DNA from: an uncultured Desulfovibrio sp. | Lineage (GTDB): Bacteria; Desulfobacterota; Desulfovibrionia; Desulfovibrionales; Desulfovibrionaceae | Direction: 5' to 3' | Assembly: GCF_944324935.1 (NCBI RefSeq) | Contig: NZ_CALUYG010000015.1 | Location: forward strand, 1-56,804 | Length of the DNA: 56,804 bases | In this document: positions 43,764-51,855 of the stretch, piece after piece | How the letters are laid out: each line of letters begins with the position of its first letter | How positions within the stretch are numbered: position 1 is the first letter of the stretch | Translations under genes and position numbers: made by a program | The notes under the pieces: generated by a model | Seen by the model: only the letters and a program-made list of their open reading frames with translations | Database searches by the model: none | Told to the model about the DNA's origin: nothing

Positions 43764-45317
43764 TTACGAACGCTTGATCTCCATAGCCTTCTGCAGCATG
43801 GCGTCGGCCGTGGTGATGGCCTTGCTGTTGGACTGGAAACCGCGCTGGGTGATGATCATATTGACCATCTCCGTGGTGAGGTCCACGTTGGAGCTTTCGA
43901 TATTGTAAGCGTGGATGGTCCCGTAATTCTCGGTTCCGGCACGGCCCATCTCCATCTGGCCGCAATCCTCGGTGGCGGAGAAGAGGTTGTTGCCCTCGCG
44001 GTAGAGATTGTCCTCGGCCGTGAAGCGGCAGACGGGGATCTCCCAGAGGTTGAGGCTCTGCCCGTTGGAGTAGTAACCGACGATGTCGCCTTCGGTGGTG
44101 ATGTCGTACGAGGTCAGGCGGCCGGAGGCATAGCCGTTCTGCGTAGCGCGCGTCTGGTAGGAGTTGCCCGCATAGGCCGTGGTGGCGCGATTGCTGACCA
44201 CCGCGCTGTCGCCCATGCCCGGCAGCAGGGAGTCGTCGGCGCCCACCTCGGCGGCGTTGGCCGGGGCATTCTCCCAGCCGCTGGCGGTGATGCCGAAATT
44301 GACGCCCACGGACTGGCCGTCAAGAGTGAACTGCGGCACGCCGTCGGCAAGAGCTGCCGTCGTCCAGGTGGTGAGGTCCTTGTTCCCCTCTTCGGTGGGC
44401 GTGAAGGCGGACATGCTCTTGAGCGTGCCGTCGCTGTTGAAGTGCAGGGTCCCGCTCATAAGCAGACCAGCGCCTTCGGGCAGGGACTGCGGATTGGCGG
44501 GGTCCTCCCTGTTCGCTTCCTCGATGGCGTCCTTCATCTGATCCACCACGGTGGAGCTGGCCAGCACGAATTCGATGATGGTCTCGTTGGGGTCGGAAGG
44601 CGCGCGATCGAAATAGGCGGTCACCTCCACCGGATTGCCCTCGGCGTCATACAGGGTGATGGGCATCTCGTAGCTGGCCCCGGTCGCGCTGATGGGCGGA
44701 GTGGTGGTGGCGTCGTAGGACTGCTGGAGAGAAAAGTAGGGATTCGCTTCGCTGACGCAGTTGTCCGTATCGAAACCAAGGTTGAACTGCCAGTCGATCT
44801 GGCTGCTGGCCCTAGCCGTGAGCACGTCGAAGGCGCTGATCTGGATGGGCTCCACGGCGCCGGAAAGATTTCCCTGATCGTCGTAGCGGTAGCCGCTGAC
44901 GGAGTAGCCCTGCGGATTGCGGAGATAGCCTTCGTCATCGGTGATGAAGTCCCCGGCGCGCGTGTAGAAGAGATCGCCGGTCTCGTCATCCACCACCTGG
45001 AAGTAGCCCTTGCCGTTGAGGGCGAGATCCGTCACCGTATTCGAGCTCTCAAAGCTGCCCTGGGTGAAGATGGTGCGGATGGTGTCCACCTGTACGCCGT
45101 GACCGGTCTGCCCCAGCGCCACCTTGGAGTCTTCCTGGTTGTCCCACCAGCCGCCCATGCCGGCCTGCGTAGTGGACATGATGTCGGAAAACAGTATGTT
45201 TTGCTGCTTGTAGCCGATGGTGCTGGAATTGGCGATATTATTGCTGACGACCTGCATGCCCGTACTCAGGGCCTTCAGGCCGGTGGCGCCGATATAAAGA
45301 GCAGAATTCACAGGCAA
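43764..45317 (-). CDS. flgE: Flagellar hook protein FlgE
   Basis: A 517-aa hook subunit. The N-terminal rod/hook motif ALYIGATGLKALSTGMQVVSNNIANSSTIGYKQQ is at residues 6-39. The C-terminal conserved helix region NVDLTTEMVNMIITQRGFQSNSKAITTADAMLQKAMEIKR closes the protein. The middle has the FlgE-like beta domains (LNGKGYFQVVDDETGDLFYTRAGDF, ITLYDAEGNPVEVTAYFD). Length is usual for Desulfovibrio hooks. No other basal-body genes are adjacent. No clear FliA or sigma-54 site was found in the 113 bases upstream, which hold a strong palindrome. Confidence 0.95.
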   Translation of the reverse strand: MPVNSALYIGATGLKALSTGMQVVSNNIANSSTIGYKQQNILFSDIMSTTQAGMGGWWDNQEDSKVALGQTGHGVQVDTIRTIFTQGSFESSNTVTDLALNGKGYFQVVDDETGDLFYTRAGDFITDDEGYLRNPQGYSVSGYRYDDQGNLSGAVEPIQISAFDVLTARASSQIDWQFNLGFDTDNCVSEANPYFSLQQSYDATTTPPISATGASYEMPITLYDAEGNPVEVTAYFDRAPSDPNETIIEFVLASSTVVDQMKDAIEEANREDPANPQSLPEGAGLLMSGTLHFNSDGTLKSMSAFTPTEEGNKDLTTWTTAALADGVPQFTLDGQSVGVNFGITASGWENAPANAAEVGADDSLLPGMGDSAVVSNRATTAYAGNSYQTRATQNGYASGRLTSYDITTEGDIVGYYSNGQSLNLWEIPVCRFTAEDNLYREGNNLFSATEDCGQMEMGRAGTENYGTIHAYNIESSNVDLTTEMVNMIITQRGFQSNSKAITTADAMLQKAMEIKRS

Positions 45318-45379
45318 CTCCTTCCTGGTTCCGTTCGCTTGCCGGGCACGGCATCGGGCCGGCCGCCGCAGGAGAACGC

Positions 45380-45400
45380 GGGAGGAAAAATTTTCCTCCC
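45380..45400. terminator. Palindrome between the rhodanese gene and flgE
   Basis: Ten-base arms GGGAGGAAAA and TTTTCCTCCC are separated by one A. Acting on the upstream rhodanese gene it could end transcription; its GGAAAATTTTCC-like core also resembles the XRE-box family of this window. Confidence 0.45.
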
Positions 45401-45430
45401 GGTATCCATATCATGCAAGATGCGTACCCA

Positions 45431-45847
45431 TTACGGAGCCTTCTCCGGCTCGGTGACCGGCATGCCATCCTGTTGCCACTGCTTGAAGCCCTTCGTCAGG
45501 TGGTACAAGGGGCCGAGGCCGGCTTCCTCGAAGTATTCCAGCGCCTGCGAAGAGCGGTTGCCGGAGCGGCAGTACAGCAGAATGGGCGTGTCCCCGGGCA
45601 GTTCGGCAAGGTCCATTTCAAAGCGCGGGCTGAAGAAGTCCAGATTGCGCGCATGGGCGATGTGTCCCGCACGGTACTCGTCAGGGGTGCGGACATCGAG
45701 GATGATCAGACCGTCGGGGGGGGAGGCGAGGAGCTCCCTGGCCTCGGCACTGCTGACCTCCTTGTGGGCAAGGGCATCCAGAGGCATAAGGCAGACCAGC
45801 GTGAGCAACAGGGTGAGAAAAAGGGGCGCTCGCGAGAAAACGCGCAT
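45431..45847 (-). CDS. Periplasmic rhodanese-like protein
   Basis: A 138-aa single-domain rhodanese with an N-terminal Sec signal peptide (MRVFSRAPLFLTLLLTLVCLMPLDALA, cleavage near residue 27). The active-site loop CRSGNRS contains the catalytic Cys, preceded by ILDVRTPDEYRAGHI. It would carry sulfane sulfur in the periplasm. It lies eight bases after the aminotransferase gene, on the same strand, but no functional link between them is apparent. Confidence 0.88.
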   Translation of the reverse strand: MRVFSRAPLFLTLLLTLVCLMPLDALAHKEVSSAEARELLASPPDGLIILDVRTPDEYRAGHIAHARNLDFFSPRFEMDLAELPGDTPILLYCRSGNRSSQALEYFEEAGLGPLYHLTKGFKQWQQDGMPVTEPEKAP

Positions 45848-45855
45848 ACGTCCTC

Positions 45856-47043
45856 CTAAAAAGCGGCGCGTGCCGCGGCAAATCCGGCGGCGGCCCCGCG
45901 GATGACCTTTTCATCCACGCAGAAGGCCAGGCGGAAATAGCCGGGGTAGCCGAAACCGCTGCCCGGAACGGCCAGCACGCGTTCTTCCAGCAGGCGGTTC
46001 ACAAAGGCCACATCGTCCCCGCCCGGCGCCTTGGGGAAGAAATAGAAGGCCCCGGCCGGCATCTGGTAATCATAGCCGGCAGCGGTGAGCACTTCGCCCA
46101 TGGCCTTGCGGCGCGCCGCATACACGGCCAGTTCCACCTGGCTGCCCAGCGCGGCGACCATGATGTGCTGGCCCACCACGGGCGGGTTGACGAAGCCGAG
46201 GATGCGGTTGGTCAGCGTGAGGGCCGCCATCAGCTCGGCATGCTCGCGCAGCAGCGGGGAGACGACCACATAGCCCACGCGTTCGCCCGGCAGGGACATG
46301 TTCTTGGAGAAGGAACTGATGACCACGGCATACGGGTACAGCGGCAGGACGGAGGGGACCTCCACGCCGTCATAGGCCAGGAAGCGGTAGGGCTCGTCGG
46401 CAATGAGCCAGATGGGTTTGCCGTACTGGCGGCTCTTGCGCTCCAGCAGATCGACGATGGCCTCGATCTGGGCCTTGCTGTAGACGACACCCGTGGGATT
46501 GTGGGGCGAATTGATGAGCAGGACGCGCGTCTTTTCGCTGATGGCGGCCTCGAGGGCGTCCATATCGGGGGTGAAGGTATCGGGATGGCTCTTCACGGCA
46601 CGCAGGCTGCCGCCGTGATTGGCCACATAAAAGCCGTATTCCACGAAATAGGGCGCAAAGGTCAGCATCTCCTCGCCGGGATTGATGACGGCCCGCAAAA
46701 AGGCGTTGAGGCCGCCCGCCGCGCCGCAGCTCAGCAGCACATGGTCGCCGTCAAGGGCGCAGCCCTGCTCCTGAGAGAGGTGCTCGGCCAGACGCTGCCG
46801 GGCCCAGGGGAAACCGGCATTGGCCATGTAGCCGAAGGCGAAGGGTTCGCCGGCGTGTTCGGCAAAGGCGCGCAGGCCCTCGCCCACGGCGGGAGGAGCC
46901 GGCAGGTCGGGATTGCCGAGGCTGAAGTCATGGACGTTGTCGGCGCCGTATTTGGCCTTGAGCTGGCCGCCGGCCTCAAACATGCGGCGGATCCAGGAGG
47001 CGTGTTCAAGATAACCTGCAACGCTGTCGGCAAGGATGGACAT
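45856..47043 (-). CDS. Pyridoxal-phosphate aminotransferase, class I
   Basis: A 395-aa fold-I aminotransferase of the aspartate aminotransferase superfamily. The PLP lysine is Lys247 in SSFSKNMSLPGERVGY. Other landmarks are NSPHNPTGVVYSK near residue 178, ADEPYR near 215 and a C-terminal Arg in GYFRLAFC that binds the substrate carboxylate. The ATG at 47043 follows AGGAG; the frame is open upstream but without family sequence. Exact amino-donor specificity cannot be assigned. It is divergent from a lipoprotein gene. Confidence 0.88.
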   Translation of the reverse strand: MSILADSVAGYLEHASWIRRMFEAGGQLKAKYGADNVHDFSLGNPDLPAPPAVGEGLRAFAEHAGEPFAFGYMANAGFPWARQRLAEHLSQEQGCALDGDHVLLSCGAAGGLNAFLRAVINPGEEMLTFAPYFVEYGFYVANHGGSLRAVKSHPDTFTPDMDALEAAISEKTRVLLINSPHNPTGVVYSKAQIEAIVDLLERKSRQYGKPIWLIADEPYRFLAYDGVEVPSVLPLYPYAVVISSFSKNMSLPGERVGYVVVSPLLREHAELMAALTLTNRILGFVNPPVVGQHIMVAALGSQVELAVYAARRKAMGEVLTAAGYDYQMPAGAFYFFPKAPGGDDVAFVNRLLEERVLAVPGSGFGYPGYFRLAFCVDEKVIRGAAAGFAAARAAF

Positions 47044-47133
47044 GGTGGAACTCCTAAACAAGTTGTCAATCAGTGGGGGATTGGTTATACCGTGGAAATG
47101 CGATGTTTTGCAATTCCTATGAGGGAGGACGCC

Positions 47134-47574
47134 ATGCGGAAATTTCTCACAGGCCGCTGGGAGCTGCTCGCCGGCGCGTTTTTGCTGATGAGCGGGCTTG
47201 TCGGTTGCGGCGGCAGGCAGGAGGCGCCTGATCCGGCGTCGCAGGGCATGACCGTGGAAGTGGATTTCCACACGGTGCATCGCTGCTCACGCCTCTCTCC
47301 CGCCATACTTGTCGGCAATGTGCCGAAGGGCACGTCCTATTTCGATGTGCGGCTTGTGGAGATGGAACCCGTGGAGCGGCTGCTTGGCGGCGGCACCTGG
47401 AGCAATGACGGGAGCGGCAAGATCGCCGAAGGTGGTCTGACCAGGCTGTATTCCGGTCCCTGTCCGCCCAGAGGCAAGGAGCGCCGTTATTCCTATGTCA
47501 TCTCCGCCATGCCTTTCGGCGGCGGGCAGCCTTTGAGCGTGCGCACGGCGGAAGTGCTCGTCGAAGGCGAATAG
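47134..47574 (+). CDS. Putative lipoprotein, PEBP/YbhB-like
   Basis: A 146-aa lipoprotein. The lipobox LVGC places the modified Cys at residue 25 after a hydrophobic signal. The mature part has short blocks reminiscent of the YbhB/YbcL (phosphatidylethanolamine-binding) family: RLSPAILVGNVPKGTSYFDVRLVEME and LYSGPCPPRGKERRYSYVISA. It is shorter and divergent, so the assignment is tentative. GGGAGG precedes the ATG at 47134. It is transcribed divergently from the aminotransferase gene with 90 bases between them. Confidence 0.65.
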   Translation: MRKFLTGRWELLAGAFLLMSGLVGCGGRQEAPDPASQGMTVEVDFHTVHRCSRLSPAILVGNVPKGTSYFDVRLVEMEPVERLLGGGTWSNDGSGKIAEGGLTRLYSGPCPPRGKERRYSYVISAMPFGGGQPLSVRTAEVLVEGE

Positions 47575-47599
47575 TCCGTGCCCGGCACAGGCACGACGA

Positions 47600-47632
47600 A
47601 GCAGGCTGTCCGGCGGGGCGGCCTGCTTTTTT
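47600..47632 (+). terminator. Terminator after the lipoprotein gene
   Basis: AGCAGGC and GCCTGCT pair around a 14-base loop and are followed by TTTTTT. Confidence 0.8.
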
Positions 47633-47671
47633 ATGTCGCGGCCGGCGCCGATGGCCGCTGCCTCCCCCCCC

Positions 47672-47706
47672 AAAAAAAAGGACCATCCGTTGCTTGCGGA
47701 TGGTCC
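47672..47706 (-). terminator. Terminator on the minus strand downstream of the repeat
   Basis: GGACCATCCG and CGGATGGTCC form a perfect 10-bp stem around a 7-base loop. On the minus strand it is followed by eight T residues. It lies beyond the MITE-like repeat and would end transcripts of the chorismate-mutase/EPSPS-like gene. Confidence 0.88.
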
Positions 47707-47755
47707 CGGAAAGCTCGGCTGGCCTCCCGTCGGCGGGGAGGACGCCTGCCTGGCT

Positions 47756-47934
47756 TAGGGTCTGTTAGCACGGATTTTGCGAACAATTTGACAGATAAGA
47801 AAAGAAACCGTTCGCTCTCCAGTTGTCCTTGGGGCGGGGCGCTGCGCGTTCTTGGCCCTTCTCCCGGTAAAAGCGCGCTGGGGAAGGGGTTCCCCTTCCC
47901 CCCAGCAAACAGCAAAGAGTGTCAACAGGTTCTA
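47756..47934 (-). mobile_element. 179-bp MITE-like element with terminal inverted repeats
   Basis: The left end TAGGGTCTGTTAGCAC (47756-47771) and the reverse complement of the right end, TAGAACCTGTTGACAC (47934-47919), agree at 11 of 16 positions. The interior has no coding capacity and contains a strong GGGGAAGGGG hairpin at 47878-47905. A related end lies at 66-81. The sequences resemble the ends of IS5/IS427-type insertion sequences, which is an inference. The right end overlaps the stop codon of the adjacent gene. Confidence 0.55.
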
Positions 47935-49623
47935 GTCCTCGTCCGGCAGATCGGGGATGTCGGCCAGAACGTTGGTGATGATGCGCCGGCGGGCTTTGAG
48001 GGCCGGCGCGGCCGGGGCGGGGGCCCGCTCCATCTTCGGCGCGGGCAGGCCGTTGTAGAGCGTCCAGAATGCCGGGTACAGGCCGGTGATGATGCCGGGG
48101 TTGCCGAGCCGCACCTGGCGTTTGTCCCTGGCGCAGGCCGCCAGCGCCAGCGCCAGCGCCCAGACGGGATCAGGAGCGTTCCAGCCGCGGCCTGAGGGGG
48201 CGCTCTGTTCCTCCTCGCGCAGCGGGCGGAGCACGCCGTCTTCCACGCAGAGGTGGAGCGCCGTGCAGAAGCTCGTCATATCGGCGCGGAATTCGTCGCT
48301 GCATCCTTCACGCAAGGCGGACGGCAGGGGAGCGCTGCCCTGCCGCAGGGCCGTCTGAGCCAGCAGGGCCAGCGGCAGCGGCAGCCATTCGGCGGGGAAG
48401 TCCGGGGGCAGGGCGAGGCCGGCGGCCGGGATGACCAGTGGCGCGTTCAGGCTCAGGCGTACGGCGGGCGTTTCGCCTTCCTCTCGGCGCAGATCGCCGC
48501 CCAGTCCCTGAAGGAATTCCCAGCCGGCGCGGGCGGCCGGCGTCTGCGGCCAGCGTCCCTCCAGACGCACCGTGCCGCCCAGCGAGGGGGCCAGTCCCAG
48601 AAGGAGCAGGGCCAGTTCCGCTTCCAGGGGCAGGCTGGGACGCTCGGGCAGGGCGGACAGGCCCGGCGTGACGCGGATCGTGTCGGCTTCGCGGCGGACA
48701 TCGGCCCCGGCCTGTTCCAGGATGGGCAGGGTGCGGGCAAAGACGACGGCCCGCGCGGCCATGTCGGCAAGGTCCAGCCGCAGGGGCTGCGCATAGCAGG
48801 GCGCGGCCAGCAGGATGGCTTCCGCCAGTTCCGTCGGCGCATCGGCAGGCAGCCGCACCGTATCGGGCAGGACGCCGGAACATTCGAGGCGCACGGGCAG
48901 TCCGTCGGACTTGGGCACGGCCTGGATCAGCCGGGCGCCCATCTGGCCCGCAAAGCGGCGGGCCACGGAAAAGTCCGCCAGGCGCAGATCGGGATCGCCC
49001 ACGAACTTGGCGCGCGAGGGGCGGCCCAGATAATGGCCGAGGGCCAGATAGAAGTTCCAGGCGCTGCATCCCACATGCACCACCTTGTCAAGGGCGGCCA
49101 GGGGGGCGGCGGGCATGGCGTTGACGCCCTCGTTTTCCCGGGTGATCGCGGCCCCGAGCTGGTTGAGCATCTTGACGCAGTCCACCAGGGGGTCGTTCAT
49201 CAGGCAGGGTTCGAGGCGCAGCGGCCGGCCGGAGGCGGCGGCCAGATAGAGCCAGGCGCGGGCGTCCCGGCAGGCCAGCGGCGCGCGCATGGCAAGGTCG
49301 ACCGGGGCCGTGGCCGGCGCCAGGTTGAAGGCCGGGCGCTTGTCGGCGGGCTCGTCTTCGGGCCGGGGGAGGAATGCCACTTCCTGCATGAGCGTGAAGA
49401 AGCGGCTGCTCAGGCGGGGGTCCCGGCTGACGCGCGACGCCGCGGCTTCCCAGGCTTCGCGCAGAAATTTTTCTTCCGCGGGGTCAAGATGCCCCTTGGC
49501 GGTATGCATGCGCCGCAGCAGGTTGTGACGGCGCATGAGCAGGCGCAGGATGTCGCGGTCGATCTCGCAGACGGATTCCCGCAGGCTCTTGCGGGGACGG
49601 TTTTCGGTGGCGTGCTCGCTCAT
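47932..49623 (-). CDS. Chorismate mutase-like / EPSP synthase-like fusion protein
   Basis: A 563-aa protein. Residues about 10-95 look like an AroQ-type chorismate mutase helix bundle (LRESVCEIDRDILRLLMRRHNLLRRMHTAKG). Residues about 105-525 follow the EPSP synthase fold pattern (FVGDPDLRLADFSVARRFAGQMGARLIQA, then a late LGNPGIITGLYPAFW). The usual EPSP synthase active-site motifs are not seen: the N-terminal Lys-Ser block, the SAQ block and the catalytic Asp context are all altered. ATG at 49623 follows AAGGAA. It is downstream of tunR, with 128 bases between. It may be inactive, changed in function, or regulatory. Its stop lies in a repeat end. Confidence 0.65.
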   Translation of the reverse strand: MSEHATENRPRKSLRESVCEIDRDILRLLMRRHNLLRRMHTAKGHLDPAEEKFLREAWEAAASRVSRDPRLSSRFFTLMQEVAFLPRPEDEPADKRPAFNLAPATAPVDLAMRAPLACRDARAWLYLAAASGRPLRLEPCLMNDPLVDCVKMLNQLGAAITRENEGVNAMPAAPLAALDKVVHVGCSAWNFYLALGHYLGRPSRAKFVGDPDLRLADFSVARRFAGQMGARLIQAVPKSDGLPVRLECSGVLPDTVRLPADAPTELAEAILLAAPCYAQPLRLDLADMAARAVVFARTLPILEQAGADVRREADTIRVTPGLSALPERPSLPLEAELALLLLGLAPSLGGTVRLEGRWPQTPAARAGWEFLQGLGGDLRREEGETPAVRLSLNAPLVIPAAGLALPPDFPAEWLPLPLALLAQTALRQGSAPLPSALREGCSDEFRADMTSFCTALHLCVEDGVLRPLREEEQSAPSGRGWNAPDPVWALALALAACARDKRQVRLGNPGIITGLYPAFWTLYNGLPAPKMERAPAPAAPALKARRRIITNVLADIPDLPDED

Positions 49624-49751
49624 GGTGGTTCCTTGGAGGAAGGGGATGGCATGACGGGCGGCCCGGACGGGCGTACCAGACGGACGTGCCGCGGGCCGCG
49701 CCCGTTTCTCTAGCCTGAAATCGCCCGACTGGCAAGCGTTCGCGCCGGGGA

Positions 49752-50837
49752 TCAGCGTGCGGCCAGCACCACCGACAGGGCGTCGAACCATGCCCGCGTC
49801 TCCATGCCCGGAGCCAGGGCCGGCAGGGGATTGTTTTCCTGGAGGATGCAGACGGGGGTCCCGTCGGCAAGGCGCAGCAGGACTTCCCGCCAGCGCTCGT
49901 CGCTGCGCACCTGTTCCACCACTCCGCAAAACTGCGTGGCCTCGGGCGGCGGCTGGCTGCCGTCCCCGGCAAGGTGCATCTGCGGCGCCTTGACATGGGC
50001 GGTGAGCTGGCAGCCTTCGCGGATGTCGAGCTGGCGGCGGCTCGTCTCGGTGATGATGGCCGTCAGCAGCAGACCGCCGGGCGTAAGCAGTTCCACGCGG
50101 CAGGCCAGCCCGCAGGCGCCGCAGTGCAGTACCCGTCCGGCAAAGGTGTTGCGGGCGCTGCTGCGCGGGGAGTCGTCCACGCCCTGGATGCGCTGGCGCA
50201 GGAGGCCGGCAGTCCCCGGCAGGAGGCCGGCCTGTTGCCGTCCCCGTCCCAGGAAGGCATCGACGAGCGCCGGCGAAAGACCGTGCCGGCGCAGCTCTTG
50301 CGCGCGGTTCCGGCGCAGGCTGCGGGCGGACAGCAGACCGGCGGGGAAGCCGCAGGCGCGACCGCACTGGGCAAGGCTGCGGCGTACGAGGCTGCTGTCG
50401 CGGGTGAGGGAGGCCAGCGCGCCCAGAAAGGCGGGATCCGTCAGCCGCTCCCGCAGGCTGCGGACAAGGGGGAGCGGCAGGGGGACGAGACGTTCCGGCG
50501 TCCCTCGGACGCGCAGGCAGCCCCGGGTCCAGTCCCAGTCGTCGGCCCGCAGGGAAAGGGCCTCCACCAGGCGCAGGCCGCCGTAGCGCAGCAGCAGAAA
50601 AAGACACCAGAGCCGCAGGCGGGCCTGACGGTCACGGGGGGTGCGGGCCTGCCCGCACCGCTCTTCGAACCAGAGCTCCGCCGCCCGGCACTCCGCGACG
50701 GAGAGCGGGTGGCGCGCGGCGTCGGACGGCTCCTCCTCGCCGGGCAGCAGCCGGCGGCGCAGCCACTCCCTGTCCTGAAGGCTCAGGGAGCGCCAGAGGT
50801 TTTCCAGACGTTCACGATCTCGCGGGCCGTTCTTCAT
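49752..50837 (-). CDS. tunR: TunR-like integrase-type regulator with two Mop domains
   Basis: A 361-aa molybdate/tungstate-responsive repressor. The N-terminal part (about 1-220) resembles a tyrosine recombinase (RYGGLRLVEALSLRADDW keeps the first Arg) but lacks the catalytic His-x-x-Arg box and Tyr, so it should only bind DNA. Two Mop/TOBE domains follow (about 232-292, NTFAGRVLHCGACG; and 302-361, FCGVVEQVRSDERWREVLL). It matches the TunR regulator described in D. vulgaris. It is divergent from modABC. The start at 50837 has no ribosome binding site and may be leaderless; an alternative ATG is at 50855. Confidence 0.85.
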   Translation of the reverse strand: MKNGPRDRERLENLWRSLSLQDREWLRRRLLPGEEEPSDAARHPLSVAECRAAELWFEERCGQARTPRDRQARLRLWCLFLLLRYGGLRLVEALSLRADDWDWTRGCLRVRGTPERLVPLPLPLVRSLRERLTDPAFLGALASLTRDSSLVRRSLAQCGRACGFPAGLLSARSLRRNRAQELRRHGLSPALVDAFLGRGRQQAGLLPGTAGLLRQRIQGVDDSPRSSARNTFAGRVLHCGACGLACRVELLTPGGLLLTAIITETSRRQLDIREGCQLTAHVKAPQMHLAGDGSQPPPEATQFCGVVEQVRSDERWREVLLRLADGTPVCILQENNPLPALAPGMETRAWFDALSVVLAAR

Positions 50838-50861
50838 AAAAAAATATGTTAGCATGATAAT
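50833..50861 (+). promoter_or_regulatory. Promoter of modABC
   Basis: TTCATA at 50833-50838, a 17-base spacer and GATAAT at 50856-50861. The left arm of the tunR/mod inverted repeat lies inside the spacer, so regulator binding would block RNA polymerase. Confidence 0.5.
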
Positions 50862-50881
50862 TCAAAGAGATGCAAGCATAT
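50844..50881. promoter_or_regulatory. Operator candidate between tunR and modABC
   Basis: ATATGTTAGCAT (50844-50855) and ATGCAAGCATAT (50870-50881) are inverted repeats matching at 10 of 12 positions with a 14-base spacer. They cover both divergent promoters. For tunR, TTGCAT (50875-50870) and TAACAT (50851-50846) with 18 bases between would start RNA close to the ATG at 50837. Confidence 0.6.
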
Positions 50882-50995
50882 CACTTGTCACGCTTTTATG
50901 GCGGATCGTGAGAGGTTTGCCAAACGCCGGGGTGGCGGGCAAAAGGGAGATTCAGGCTGCGAGGCAGCATCACATTCAAACGGAGGCGTCATGCC

Positions 50996-51769
50996 ATGCG
51001 CGTAATCGGTTCACTGCTTTCGGACAAGGTCCGTCCCGCCGCCGTCCTCCTGGCCTTGTGGCTGGCCTTGTGGGGCACGGCCGCACAGGCCGGGGAGATG
51101 GTCGTTTCAGGCGCGGCCAGTCTGACCAATGCTTTCGGGGAGCTGAAGGCCCTGTATGAAAAAAAGCATCCCGGGCTGACCGTCCATACGAATTATGCGG
51201 CCTCCAACCCGCTGCTCAAGCAGATGCAGGAAGGCGCGCCGGTGGACGTCTTTGCCTCGGCCGATCAGGAGACCATGGACAAGGCCGAGAAGGCCGGGCT
51301 CATCGATCCGGCGACGCGGCGTGATTTCGTCAGCAACAAGCTGGTGCTCATCGTTCCCAGGGGGGGCAAGAAGCCGGCCGGACTGGCCGACCTTTCGGGG
51401 GCCCGGCGCATAGCGGTGGGGAATCCCGACTCCGTTCCCGCCGGCCGCTATGCCCGGGAATCCCTGACCCGGGCGGGACTGTGGGAGACGCTCTCTCCCC
51501 GGTTCATCATGGGTAACAGCGTGCGTCAGGTGCTGGACTATGTGGCGCGCGGCGAGGTGGATGCCGGATTCGTCTACGCGACAGACGCCCGGCAGATGGC
51601 CGACAAGGTGGAGGTGGCGCTCGTGGCGGAAGGTCACAAGCCCGTGCTCTATCCTGTGGCCGTGGCGACCACCGGCAAGAACGCCGCGCAGGGTAAGGCT
51701 TTTGTGGACTTCCTGCTGTCTTCGGAAGCGGGCGAGGTCCTGGCCCGGTACGGATTTTCCCGGCCCTAG
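50996..51769 (+). CDS. modA: Molybdate-binding protein ModA
   Basis: A 257-aa periplasmic binding protein for molybdate or tungstate with an N-terminal signal peptide (hydrophobic core VLLALWLALWGTAAQA, cleavage near residue 32). Ligand-site blocks are SGAASLTNAFGELKALYEKKHPGL, YAASNPLLKQMQEGAPVDVFASAD and GNSVRQVLDYVARGEVDAGFVYATDA. GGAGG lies nine bases before the ATG at 50996. It is the first gene of modABC. Molybdate versus tungstate preference cannot be told from sequence. Confidence 0.94.
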   Translation: MRVIGSLLSDKVRPAAVLLALWLALWGTAAQAGEMVVSGAASLTNAFGELKALYEKKHPGLTVHTNYAASNPLLKQMQEGAPVDVFASADQETMDKAEKAGLIDPATRRDFVSNKLVLIVPRGGKKPAGLADLSGARRIAVGNPDSVPAGRYARESLTRAGLWETLSPRFIMGNSVRQVLDYVARGEVDAGFVYATDARQMADKVEVALVAEGHKPVLYPVAVATTGKNAAQGKAFVDFLLSSEAGEVLARYGFSRP

Positions 51770-51855
51770 CCATCCCCTTCCTTCAGCCCGGCGGCTGGCC
51801 ATGCGGGGCGGCATCCCTGACTCCGGGATGCCTCCCCGCGCGTGGCGGATACGGA

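Noticed and set aside
49752-50837. A phage integrase and hence a prophage or island border
   Set aside because: The catalytic Tyr and His-x-x-Arg are absent, two Mop domains are fused to it, and it faces modABC; this is a TunR-type regulator.
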